Source of the DNA: RHLJ01 sp965247355 | Lineage (GTDB): Bacteria > Bacteroidota > Rhodothermia > Balneolales > Balneolaceae | Assembly: GCA_965247355.1 (NCBI GenBank) | Contig: OZ252011.1 | Location: forward strand, 2,666,001-2,730,000 | Reading direction: 5' to 3' | DNA length: 64,000 bases | Shown: in pieces, positions 1 through 8,343 of the stretch | How positions within the stretch are numbered: position 1 is the stretch's first letter | Layout of the letters: each line of letters opens with the position of its first letter | The notes under the pieces: generated by a model | Database searches by the model: none | The model's input: only the letters and a program-made list of their open reading frames with translations | What the model was told of the DNA's origin: nothing | Translations under genes and position numbers: made by a program

Positions 1-510
1 AGAAATGAAAAGTCATTATCTCTAAGAGCGGGTGCTAATAATACACAGGTTTTAAATTCTGATATTTCAGCAGTTGTGGCTTCAGGCCCATACTTTATAC
101 CTCCTGGAGATTCTATATCTGTAGGTTTCGTTTACACTTTTGGAGAAAACGAACAGGAAGTAATCGATCAGGTGAATGCGGCTAAAGCAATAGCATTGTT
201 TGAACTGTCTGATACAAATACTGATCCGGACCTAAGTTTTCCTTCAGAGACTACATTGCTCCAGAACTTTCCAAACCCTTTCAATCCAAGTACAACATTC
301 TCGTTCAACCTCGACAGAATATCTAATGTGACCTTGTCTATTTATAATATTCTTGGCCAAAAGGTTCGTACAGTTATTAATAATGAACGACTTCAAGGTG
401 GCATTCATCGTTATAATGTATCTATGGGTGATTTAGGAAGTGGGATATATTTCGCAGTAATGGAAAGTCTTGGTGGAAGAGAAACGATCCGGATAACACT
501 GGTGAAATAA
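1..510 (+). CDS. C-terminal part of a secreted protein with a type IX secretion sorting domain (partial)
   Basis: The reading frame is open from the first base of the window, so this is the 3' part of a longer gene; the GTG at 76 is internal. The last ~85 residues carry the motif F-P-N-P-F-N-P-S-T followed by an Ig-like strand pattern (V-T-L-S-I-Y-N-I-L-G-Q-K-V) and G-I-Y-F near the end. This is the type A C-terminal sorting domain that directs proteins through the type IX secretion system to the cell surface in Bacteroidota relatives. The part before it (A-S-G-P-Y-F-I-P-P-G-D-S) resembles regions preceding such domains in secreted peptidases, but the catalytic part is outside the window, so the enzyme type is unknown. 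The stop lies one base before the next start. Confidence 0.85.
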   Translation, partial: RNEKSLSLRAGANNTQVLNSDISAVVASGPYFIPPGDSISVGFVYTFGENEQEVIDQVNAAKAIALFELSDTNTDPDLSFPSETTLLQNFPNPFNPSTTFSFNLDRISNVTLSIYNILGQKVRTVINNERLQGGIHRYNVSMGDLGSGIYFAVMESLGGRETIRITLVK

Positions 511-511
511 A

Positions 512-1447
512 TTGCGGGATTTCTCACCTAAACCATTTACGCCCTCCTGGTGGGCATTTAATGGGCACCTACACACTGTAATTTCCTCTTTTAGTGAAGT
601 TAAAACTATTCATGTCGAACGAATAGAAATAGATACACCGGATGAGGATTTTTTGGAGATCGATTTAGTTGATCTGAAAAACGATCAACCTATTGTTGCC
701 TTATTTCATGGATTAGAAGGATCTTCTGAACGGTTCTATATTCGCAAACTGATGCATGACTTACAAAAAACAGGATTCTCCTCCGCTGCATTAAATTTCA
801 GGGGATGTGGAAGCCGTTTAAATAACCAACGTCGGTTTTATCACTCTGGAGAAACCTCTGATTATATGGTGTTTTTTAGCTGGATTAAATCCCGGTTTCC
901 TGAAAAACCAATTTATGCTGTTGGGTTTTCACTTGGAGGAAATGCTCTCATAAAATCACTCGGTGAAGAAGGAGATTATCACCCCGTTACAAAGTCAGTA
1001 GCAGTATCGCCACCATATGATTTAAAAGCAGGTTCTCTTAATCTGGAACATGGTTTTAATAAAGTGTATGCCTATCGTTTTTTGAGAACTCTTGCAGAGA
1101 AACTTGACCAAAAACGTACGATTTATCCTGATTTACCTACTTTTGACGGTAAAACAATTTATCAGTTTGACGATCAGGTAACGGCCCCAATTCATGGTTT
1201 TGATGGTGCAGATCATTACTACGATACCTGTTCATCTAAACGATTCTTAGAAGATGTAAAAAAACCTTTGTTGCTAATCCATAGCAAAGAAGACACCTTA
1301 TGCCCTCTTGAATTTGCGCCTTTCAATGTCATTGAAGAAAGTCCTTTTATATCCACTATTTTCACCAAAAAAGGTGGGCATGTTGGTTTTATTAGTTCTC
1401 CCCCAAACTGGCTTAATGAAACTATCCTGAGTTGGTTACAATCGTAG
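512..1447 (+). CDS. YheT-like alpha/beta-fold hydrolase
   Basis: Predicted cytoplasmic hydrolase of the YheT (COG0429) family; substrate unknown, probably an ester. The N-terminal F-x-P-S-W-W-x-x-N-G-H-L-H-T pattern matches the family start W-x-x-N-x-H-x-Q-T. The oxyanion-side H-G-L-E-G is at about 66-70, the nucleophile elbow G-F-S-L-G-G places Ser140, and Asp261 (S-K-E-D-T) and His290 (G-G-H-V-G-F) complete the triad. The 311-residue length is normal. The start is TTG at 512, one base after the upstream stop; no in-frame ATG precedes the first conserved block. Translational coupling to the upstream gene is possible. Confidence 0.85.
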   Translation: MRDFSPKPFTPSWWAFNGHLHTVISSFSEVKTIHVERIEIDTPDEDFLEIDLVDLKNDQPIVALFHGLEGSSERFYIRKLMHDLQKTGFSSAALNFRGCGSRLNNQRRFYHSGETSDYMVFFSWIKSRFPEKPIYAVGFSLGGNALIKSLGEEGDYHPVTKSVAVSPPYDLKAGSLNLEHGFNKVYAYRFLRTLAEKLDQKRTIYPDLPTFDGKTIYQFDDQVTAPIHGFDGADHYYDTCSSKRFLEDVKKPLLLIHSKEDTLCPLEFAPFNVIEESPFISTIFTKKGGHVGFISSPPNWLNETILSWLQS

Positions 1448-1504
1448 AAAACGATTGTTATCTTAGACCTGTTATTCTTACTCACATAATAGAGCTTCTA
1501 CATT

Positions 1505-2461
1505 ATGGTTATCATTATTGGTGCAGGTCCGATTGGACTTGCCACAGGAATCCAGCTTCAGAAAAAGAATATTCCTTTCCAAATTATTGAAAGAGGTTGC
1601 TTAGTTAATTCTCTTTATCACTATCCTACTAATATGACTTTCTTCTCTACTTCTGATAAGTTGGAAATTGGTGATGTCCCTTTCATTTCGCATGGTTTTA
1701 AACCAACCCGAAGTGAGGCATTGGAATATTATCGTAGAGCGGCTGAACACTATAATCTTCCCATAAACCTCTATGAAAGTGTAACTGCTGTAGAAGGAGA
1801 AGATGGAGATTTTACAGTAAAAACAACCAAGGCTGAGTACAAAGCGAAGAAGGTTGTAGTAGCAACTGGTTTTTATGGATCACCAAATAAAATGAATGTT
1901 CCCGGTGAAGACCTCCCAAAAGTAAAGCATTATTACGATGAACCTCACCCCTATGCTTGGCAAGATATTCTGGTTGTAGGAGCAGGTAATTCTGGGGTTG
2001 ATGTTGCGCTTGAATGCTACCGTTCAGGAGCAAATGTTACCATGGCTGTTCGCTATGGAGAGATTAAGCCTTCTGTTAAATATTGGGTAAAGCCGGATAT
2101 AGAGAACCGCATTAAGTTTGGGGAAATTGATGCTTATTTTAATACCGAGATTAAAGAAATCAGAGAACTTGATGTGGTTCTTGAGACCCCCGATGGAGAG
2201 AAAATTATTCCAAATGATTTTGTATTAGCAATGACCGGATATCATCCTAATTACAAGCTAATGGAAGCTTTAGGCATTGAACTAACTGAAGATGAAAATT
2301 GCATGCCTGTTCACAAAGAAGATTCGCTGGAAACAAATAGAAAAGGAATGTATGTGGCTGGTGTGGTTTGTGGAGGACTGGATACCAGTCGCTTGTTCAT
2401 CGAAAACTCAAGAGTCCATGCTGATCAGATTGCAGAACATGTTGCAAACTCTTTAAAATAA
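1505..2461 (+). CDS. bdr: YpdA-family bacillithiol disulfide reductase-like FAD/NAD(P)-binding protein
   Basis: FAD-dependent oxidoreductase of the thioredoxin-reductase fold, most like YpdA (Bdr), the putative NADPH-dependent reductase of bacillithiol disulfide. The FAD motif G-A-G-P-I-G is at residues 6-11, and a second dinucleotide motif G-A-G-N-S-G for NADPH lies near residue 160. The C-terminal part has the typical A-T/M-T-G-Y and Y-V-A-G-V elements. No C-x-x-C redox pair is seen, which separates it from true thioredoxin reductase and agrees with YpdA. Its 318 residues fit the family. A bshA gene at about 48.2-49.4 kb supports bacillithiol use. It ends just before the signal recognition particle RNA gene, which runs the other way. 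Confidence 0.85.
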   Translation: MVIIIGAGPIGLATGIQLQKKNIPFQIIERGCLVNSLYHYPTNMTFFSTSDKLEIGDVPFISHGFKPTRSEALEYYRRAAEHYNLPINLYESVTAVEGEDGDFTVKTTKAEYKAKKVVVATGFYGSPNKMNVPGEDLPKVKHYYDEPHPYAWQDILVVGAGNSGVDVALECYRSGANVTMAVRYGEIKPSVKYWVKPDIENRIKFGEIDAYFNTEIKEIRELDVVLETPDGEKIIPNDFVLAMTGYHPNYKLMEALGIELTEDENCMPVHKEDSLETNRKGMYVAGVVCGGLDTSRLFIENSRVHADQIAEHVANSLK

Positions 2462-2465
2462 AAAA

Positions 2466-2565
2466 TGGGCAAGCGACCTATATCACGTCGCTACGACCAA
2501 ATTACCGCTGCTGCATTCCTGCCCTGACGGAGTTCAAAGGGAGCTGACTGTATAGGACTTGCCCA
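2466..2565 (-). ncRNA. ffs: Signal recognition particle RNA, small bacterial type (4.5S-like)
   Basis: Read on the minus strand, a ~100-base RNA begins T-G-G-G-C-A-A-G and ends C-T-T-G-C-C-C-A, which pair as the terminal stem. Its apical part contains GTCAGGGCAGGAATGCAGCA, the conserved SRP domain IV with the asymmetric and symmetric loops that bind Ffh (E. coli counterpart: TCAGGTCCGGAAGGAAGCAG). A run of six T follows the closing stem, so the stem may also help terminate transcription. It lies in the gap between the ypdA-like and cyclase genes, on the cyclase's strand. End positions are judged from the stem and may be off by a few bases. Confidence 0.9.
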
Positions 2566-2572
2566 AGAACCC

Positions 2573-2604
2573 TAAAGGTAAGACTTATTAACCCCAAGTA
2601 TCAA
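2573..2604 (-). promoter_or_regulatory. Candidate Bacteroidota-type promoter for the SRP RNA
   Basis: On the minus strand, TTG (2604-2602) is followed after 21 bases by TACCTTTA (2580-2573), resembling the Bacteroidota consensus of TTG at -33 and TAnnTTTG at -7. The -7 element ends about seven bases before the proposed RNA 5' end. The match is by eye only. Confidence 0.4.
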
Positions 2605-2627
2605 GCCTAATTAGCCACGAATTATTG

Positions 2628-4796
2628 CTATTTACTCTTCAATATATATACTCCATTCCAATCCTTTGCAGGTGGATTCTGCTTCATCCAATTACAGCGC
2701 TCAATAAATAGTTTTGAAGGATTTTTAGTGTGAGTCTCCAGTGGAAGGGCTTGTTCAAATAGTTTAATTGCGGAATCCCAGTCCTGGCTAAAATAGCTTT
2801 CCATTCCTTGTTCGTATAATCCAATACAATCAAATAATTGTTGTGATGCATCAGCTCTTAAACCAGCTATTTCATACACCTTAACAGGTTGTGATCTTCC
2901 TTTTACCACAATGTTATCCAATAACCGAAATACACAATCATCTCCATGTTCTTCGGCTTCTAACTTGGTTGTTTCTGTGACCATGGTAAACACATTGTAT
3001 TGTTTAGCCCCACTTTCACATCTTGCTGCCAAGTTCACGTTATCTCCCATCATAGTATAATTAAATCTCCGTTCGGAGCCCATATTTCCGGTTACCATAT
3101 CCCCAGTATTCATTCCAATACGGTGTTGCATATTCCAAACAACTTCCGGCCAGTTTTCTTTTTTCCACTTTTGTCTAAGTTCTGCCAATTTTTTTTGCAT
3201 CAATTGTGAAGAGATACATGCCCGAAGTGCATGGTCATCAATTGGCAAGGGAGCTCCATAAAAGGCGACGATAGCATCTCCAATAAATTTATCCAGTGTA
3301 CCACCCTGTCCGTTTATAATGTTGGTCATTGCAGTAAGGTACTCGTTGATAAGCGTCACCAATTCCTTAGGCTCAAGCTTCTCTGAAAATGTAGAAAACG
3401 AAACGATATCACTGAAAAAAGCAGTCATATAAGTATCGTCTCCACCAAGTTGAGGTTCTTCTCCGGACTCAATCATCTGGTCTACAAGTCGAGGAGAAAC
3501 GTAGGATGAAAACATCCCTTTAATCCGTCTTTTTTCACGTTGCTCATTCAAAAACTCATAACCAACAGTACCTATTTGGCTTAAAAAAATAGAGATCATT
3601 ACTCCGGAAACATGAAGGAAGAACTGACTTTTTAAAAATAAAAGAATTGCTAATCCATAATAAGCAGTCATCAATACCACCATAAAACCAAAACCCCAGC
3701 CTGCACCAACTAATCGATTAATAAAAACTACCAACAAGGTTAGAAACAGCATTACAAATAAACGTGATGCCCCCGTTTGCCTTGAAAGATAGCTCCCATC
3801 CAAAACGGTTTGCATTGCATGGGCATGAATTTCATAACCCGGACGGGGAAAATCGGCACTGGCGAATGGTGTAGGATGAAAATCCTGGAGGGTGGTCATT
3901 GTGGAACCAACGATAACAATCTTATCTTTAAAAACCCCATCATAAAGTAATCCAGTTTGGGTTTGCGGGTCATCGAAAAGATTCATTTCAAAGAATCCAT
4001 CCTCATCTACGGTATTATAAGACGGATCATCAATTACATGATCAAAATTGTATTCAGGGAAAATACCTTCAGGCCCGTAATAATTGATAATAAATGAATT
4101 CAGATTATCTCTCTGAATATTATACTCACCAATAGTAAATGCATCCTCTTGCGAAACTGAAGAAAGCTCTTGTAAACCATCAGGTTCTAAATCCTGATAA
4201 ATTCTAAGACCTTCCAAACCTAGCATGTAGAATGATTGTTCATCTGCGAGTTGACCAAGATTATAAATCCGAACAAATCCATCTATATGATCGGTAGTTT
4301 GGACTAGTCCAACTGGATTTGGGTTCGCATCCAAAAGCACCTGCGTTGGGAAGTCTCTTACTATCATGCTGGAATTCCGGTTTGATGACTCCTGCAAAGC
4401 TCCGGCTAGTACAACTCCCCCATGTTCCCTGATTCTTTGAGCAAATAATGTGTCGTTACTTAGATCGTAAATATCCTGATTAGCAAAAATCACATCAAAC
4501 AAAATCGCTTTTGCTCCTGCTCTTGTCAGATTCTCCACCAGCTTTGCATGAACACTTGTTGGCCAGGGCCATTTTTCTGGAATCTCTTCATCTGCTTCGT
4601 CACTTATGGCAACTAACACAATGGGGGAATCTTCAATAGAAAGAGGTCCGCGTATTTCAAAAAAGCTATCTCGAATTGCCAGCTCTGTTTTTTGAACTTG
4701 TTCTGTAAGCATCAAAAGAAATGACAGGGAAAACGTAGTTGCTGCAATGAGCAGGTAAATGAATACACCTTTCTTTTTTCGTGAGGTGAGTTTCAT
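2628..4796 (-). CDS. CHASE2-domain transmembrane adenylate cyclase (class III)
   Basis: Predicted inner-membrane sensor that makes cAMP. One N-terminal membrane segment (about 11-30) is followed by an extracytoplasmic CHASE2 domain (about 40-330), a cluster of three membrane segments (about 345-412) and a class III nucleotide cyclase domain (about 450-645). Metal-binding Asp463 (F-S-D-I) and Asp507 (I-G-D-A) are present. Lys503 and Asp585 sit at the adenine-selecting positions, and Asn588 and Arg592 (D-N-V-N-L-A-A-R) at the transition-state positions, so it should be an active adenylate cyclase. The C-terminal ~75 residues look like a TPR-type helical tail. It is the last gene of a minus-strand operon, three bases after the barrel gene, next to a FecR protein; the CHASE2 ligand is unknown. 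Confidence 0.9.
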   Translation of the reverse strand: MKLTSRKKKGVFIYLLIAATTFSLSFLLMLTEQVQKTELAIRDSFFEIRGPLSIEDSPIVLVAISDEADEEIPEKWPWPTSVHAKLVENLTRAGAKAILFDVIFANQDIYDLSNDTLFAQRIREHGGVVLAGALQESSNRNSSMIVRDFPTQVLLDANPNPVGLVQTTDHIDGFVRIYNLGQLADEQSFYMLGLEGLRIYQDLEPDGLQELSSVSQEDAFTIGEYNIQRDNLNSFIINYYGPEGIFPEYNFDHVIDDPSYNTVDEDGFFEMNLFDDPQTQTGLLYDGVFKDKIVIVGSTMTTLQDFHPTPFASADFPRPGYEIHAHAMQTVLDGSYLSRQTGASRLFVMLFLTLLVVFINRLVGAGWGFGFMVVLMTAYYGLAILLFLKSQFFLHVSGVMISIFLSQIGTVGYEFLNEQREKRRIKGMFSSYVSPRLVDQMIESGEEPQLGGDDTYMTAFFSDIVSFSTFSEKLEPKELVTLINEYLTAMTNIINGQGGTLDKFIGDAIVAFYGAPLPIDDHALRACISSQLMQKKLAELRQKWKKENWPEVVWNMQHRIGMNTGDMVTGNMGSERRFNYTMMGDNVNLAARCESGAKQYNVFTMVTETTKLEAEEHGDDCVFRLLDNIVVKGRSQPVKVYEIAGLRADASQQLFDCIGLYEQGMESYFSQDWDSAIKLFEQALPLETHTKNPSKLFIERCNWMKQNPPAKDWNGVYILKSK

Positions 4797-4799
4797 AAA

Positions 4800-7529
4800 T
4801 CAGAACCGATAGATGTAACGTAGCTGAACCACCCGGTCATTAATTGAGTTTGCTCCGGATACATTGGTGAAGTTTGAATCAAAAAGAAAAGAATGATTGT
4901 TATCGAGTCTGTACTCTGCGCCAGCTAATAATACATAGGTGCCGAAGTTTGAGATATTTCGTGTATCGCTCAACACATAATAATCATTAAAGAAGTTTGA
5001 ATCTTCTCCATTTTCGATACTTAATGTTCTTGTTTTCGACCTATTGCTTGTAAATGCAAGCCTGCTTGTCAGAGTGAGTTTTCCATCAAGCATGAAGTAC
5101 GTCCCCCCTGCGTACATCCCAAAAATATTGATATCTAATTGTCCATTTCCGGATTCTGTATTGTTGAAGGTCATTCCTAGCTGGGTTCTTAGCGGCATGT
5201 TTTCAAATCTTGACCCAATATTAAATGAAACAGATGAGTTCTTTGCATCGCCATAAGTAAATACTTCGTCTGTAGTATTCAAGGAGGATATATTCAATGT
5301 TGCGTCGTGAACCATATCCATAAATCTCACTTGTTGTGTAACAGAAAAGCTTAAATTTAAGGTATTGTTCATTCGTGGTACTGTGGTCGTTAATGTATCC
5401 CCATCAACAATTCTCAAATTCTGAACAGCTGAGTTTTCCAAGGCAGTGGGTACTTCACTATTAAATCGTTCAACTCCATTTTCTCTGGATCTGTAACGAA
5501 AACCAACGCTTACTTTTGGAAGGTCATTTTTAACCGGATACCAACTCACATTACTTCGAAACGAGTTAGTCTTTGTAGTTGCCTCTTTTACATTCGTTAC
5601 ATTGTCATTCAATGCCTCATATCCAAGTGTTACATACAACTGATTTTGAAAAAGTCTGAATCTGTCTGAAATAGTGAATCCGGCGATATCTTTTCTGATG
5701 GTGGAGTTTGCTAAAGAAACGAAATCGGGCCCAACCCATCTGTATTGAATACTTAGGGTATTTTTAGGATATACAACGGATAGCTCAGTATCAGAACCTA
5801 AAATTGATGTTGGAAAGAATGCTTCGGCTTCTGTACTGTCCGTTCCTAAACCTTTTACCCTAACAGGAAGTACACTCATGTTTTCATTTATTATAATAAA
5901 CTGTGCCAGGCTTGTTAGTATATCCAAATCTGATTGATTCAAATCTTCGAATCCAATATCAGCAGCTCTTAACGAATCCAGTGGTCCTCCATATATATCA
6001 TTGTTAAGAGCACTTGCAACCGTTTCTGTTTTAAACCTCACTTTATTATCTGCCGCTCTAAACCCTAAATCGATCCCAGCCACAAAATTACCTTTTGGCC
6101 TTGGGCTCCCACCTTGAACACGCAGTAAATCAGGGTTTTGGCTTAGCTTTGTTTGATCCTGACTAGTCAGTGCTCCAATAAACTGATTGGTAGATTGTAA
6201 ATCCGTATAGTCAATTACATTAAAAATGGAAGATGTATCATCTTCTACCTTCATTGCTTGTATACCAAACTGAAATTTTCTAGGATTTCCCAGCCCAATC
6301 CTTCCCCCGATAACTTTCCTTGCAAACGTTCCCCGGCCAGAGTTTTCGTATCCTAACGTGTATGTAGTGTCTTGCGGAACTCCACCAGCTATTACGGTAT
6401 CAACTTCAACGCTGGAATATAAGTTGGTAATTTTTCTACTTAGCTCACCATATAAAAACTGCACATTTATCACATCCCATAAAACATGTAACGACGTATT
6501 TATACCATACATCCTACGGCCTGAAATGGTAAACTTACTAAGCCTTGGATACACGTGGCCGGCTTCAAATTCCCACCATTTACCCAAGCTTAGTTTAACT
6601 CCAAATCGATTTTGAGGCTGTAGTCGATCTAATTCCTGAGAAGTAATAAATCCGTTTACCGAATATTTAAACAGCCCATAAGATCCATTGATGTATGACC
6701 GTCCGGTAAAAGCGTTATTTATATCTCCAGAAATCGTTTGATTCCTTGCCGTTAATTCTACCCTACCCGTTGGTATTAGCCTTGGCTCAAACCCGGCATA
6801 CGAAGCTTTTCGGGGATCAACCACAGCAAATTGCCACGAAACAACGTTATAGGTTTCATTTGCTGTTACATAATTCAATTGTACAGAATGGGATCCACGG
6901 CGTAGATTTTTAGGAACATAAGAGATGAAATAATCGGATGTGTCAGCAAGGTCAGTAACGTCCAAACCATTTAACAGTAGCTTAAACTCACCTGGCTCAA
7001 CTTCATTAATATCATAAAAAAGAGCGATCGCAATGTATATATCATTCTTTGCGAGCCCATTACCTGGCTTGGGTGATAAAACAGTATAATCAATCCCTTC
7101 AGCTTGGGGGAGTTGTGGGATATCACTTTCTATCAAACCTTCAACAATATTTACTTCTACTGGGTTTTCTGCTGGCAGATTCTCAGGATAAAATATATCC
7201 TGATCTTCATTCCTGAGTGATAATTGAAAATAATATTCAAACCGTGTCCCGATTAAATCTTCGGGAGTTACTAAGGCAGTAAAGGAGCCATTTAGGTAGC
7301 CAACTTCTTTTTGAGAATACCCTAAATCACCTTCGTTTTTATAGAATAGCAGTGCCTCGAGTATATCGTTTTGATTAATTCCTGAAACAATAAACTCCAA
7401 GGCGTTAGTAGTAGTGCGGTCTAACACCGTTGGTTGTTGATGTTGCACTGTATATTGTGCAAAAGTAACCTGTGAGCATAGCGCAACCCAACACAAAGCT
7501 AATGCCGCACCTAGCACCCCTTTTTTCAT
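4800..7529 (-). CDS. Large secreted, probable outer-membrane beta-barrel protein of unknown function
   Basis: No named family is recognised with confidence. A cleavable signal peptide is clear (M-K-K-G, a hydrophobic core, then T-F-A-Q near residue 25). The first ~230 residues look like Ig-like periplasmic domains. The rest is rich in alternating strand patterns with G-x-x-Y/F and polar turns, and the protein ends L-R-Y-I-Y-R-F with a terminal aromatic residue, as outer-membrane barrels do. It lies between fecR and the CHASE2 cyclase genes in one tight operon (69 bases and 3 bases apart), so I infer that it serves the same sensing system. A surface or cell-wall anchored adhesin is an alternative. 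Confidence 0.7.
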   Translation of the reverse strand: MKKGVLGAALALCWVALCSQVTFAQYTVQHQQPTVLDRTTTNALEFIVSGINQNDILEALLFYKNEGDLGYSQKEVGYLNGSFTALVTPEDLIGTRFEYYFQLSLRNEDQDIFYPENLPAENPVEVNIVEGLIESDIPQLPQAEGIDYTVLSPKPGNGLAKNDIYIAIALFYDINEVEPGEFKLLLNGLDVTDLADTSDYFISYVPKNLRRGSHSVQLNYVTANETYNVVSWQFAVVDPRKASYAGFEPRLIPTGRVELTARNQTISGDINNAFTGRSYINGSYGLFKYSVNGFITSQELDRLQPQNRFGVKLSLGKWWEFEAGHVYPRLSKFTISGRRMYGINTSLHVLWDVINVQFLYGELSRKITNLYSSVEVDTVIAGGVPQDTTYTLGYENSGRGTFARKVIGGRIGLGNPRKFQFGIQAMKVEDDTSSIFNVIDYTDLQSTNQFIGALTSQDQTKLSQNPDLLRVQGGSPRPKGNFVAGIDLGFRAADNKVRFKTETVASALNNDIYGGPLDSLRAADIGFEDLNQSDLDILTSLAQFIIINENMSVLPVRVKGLGTDSTEAEAFFPTSILGSDTELSVVYPKNTLSIQYRWVGPDFVSLANSTIRKDIAGFTISDRFRLFQNQLYVTLGYEALNDNVTNVKEATTKTNSFRSNVSWYPVKNDLPKVSVGFRYRSRENGVERFNSEVPTALENSAVQNLRIVDGDTLTTTVPRMNNTLNLSFSVTQQVRFMDMVHDATLNISSLNTTDEVFTYGDAKNSSVSFNIGSRFENMPLRTQLGMTFNNTESGNGQLDINIFGMYAGGTYFMLDGKLTLTSRLAFTSNRSKTRTLSIENGEDSNFFNDYYVLSDTRNISNFGTYVLLAGAEYRLDNNHSFLFDSNFTNVSGANSINDRVVQLRYIYRF

Positions 7530-7598
7530 GTCTATCAGATTTTAATACAGTAATAGCCGGGAATTTGAATAATTTCCCAAGAACCTAAATAACGTTTA

Positions 7599-8336
7599 TT
7601 AATTTCCTTTTTCAAAGATATTCACTGGAATTTCTCGAATTTGCCCATTAGCATCTCTGAAACGAAGAATTATTGTCCTTTCTATCAAATCTTCATCCAG
7701 TTCATCATAGCCTAATCCTAACGCATTTAACTCTTCATCAGTTAATGTACCAGACTCTATAGAGTTTCCATTTTCATCAACTTCGGCAAACATTCGTTCA
7801 AATAAAGAAACCGTTTGCCCTGAGTTAGTAGCGGTAACATCGACCTGTCCTTCTTCAACCCAGACATAACCAAAAGCTTTAGTACCAAAACGGGTACCTT
7901 TAACCGAAGCAAGAGATCGGGAAGTAGCCACCTCAAACGTACCTGATCCAACAGGTTCAACTTCCATAAAAATTTCTCCCGTCTCCAGATTTATTCTACG
8001 ATCAGATATCTTGGAGTCGGCCAGGCTTTCACCCTGAACAATCAGCATTGACTCAGGTTTTACTTTAGCAATACTATTATCCATAAAAACGACTAACGCG
8101 TATCCATCCTCTTCGGTAGAAAGTGTATCTCCACTAAAAAGCTGCTCACCAATATTCTCTTCAAGATTTAAGTAGTACTCTTTCTCGCCGGTAGCTAATT
8201 CCACTTGGGGCTTAAATCTTCTCACTATTGCAAGTGGTCGTTCCTGCTCAACCGGAATGTATAAATCACTGGCTAACATTGAACCCACAATTACGGCTAA
8301 AATCAATGATACAGCTATTGATGTTACCTTTTTCAT
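7599..8336 (-). CDS. FecR-domain periplasmic protein
   Basis: A short N-terminal hydrophobic stretch (about 5-22) acts as a signal or membrane anchor. The central part matches the FecR domain: L-S-T-E-E-D-G-Y-A-L-V-V-F, then D-N-S-I-A-K-V-K-P-E-S, and F-E-V-A-T-S-R-S-L-A-S-V-K-G-T-R-F-G. Classical FecR proteins relay signals to ECF sigma factors, but no sigma factor is nearby; stand-alone FecR proteins also occur beside CHASE2 cyclases. The C-terminal ~45 residues are acidic and unassigned. It starts seven bases after the upstream fibronectin-like gene ends. Confidence 0.85.
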   Translation of the reverse strand: MKKVTSIAVSLILAVIVGSMLASDLYIPVEQERPLAIVRRFKPQVELATGEKEYYLNLEENIGEQLFSGDTLSTEEDGYALVVFMDNSIAKVKPESMLIVQGESLADSKISDRRINLETGEIFMEVEPVGSGTFEVATSRSLASVKGTRFGTKAFGYVWVEEGQVDVTATNSGQTVSLFERMFAEVDENGNSIESGTLTDEELNALGLGYDELDEDLIERTIILRFRDANGQIREIPVNIFEKGN

Positions 8337-8343
8337 GATACCC

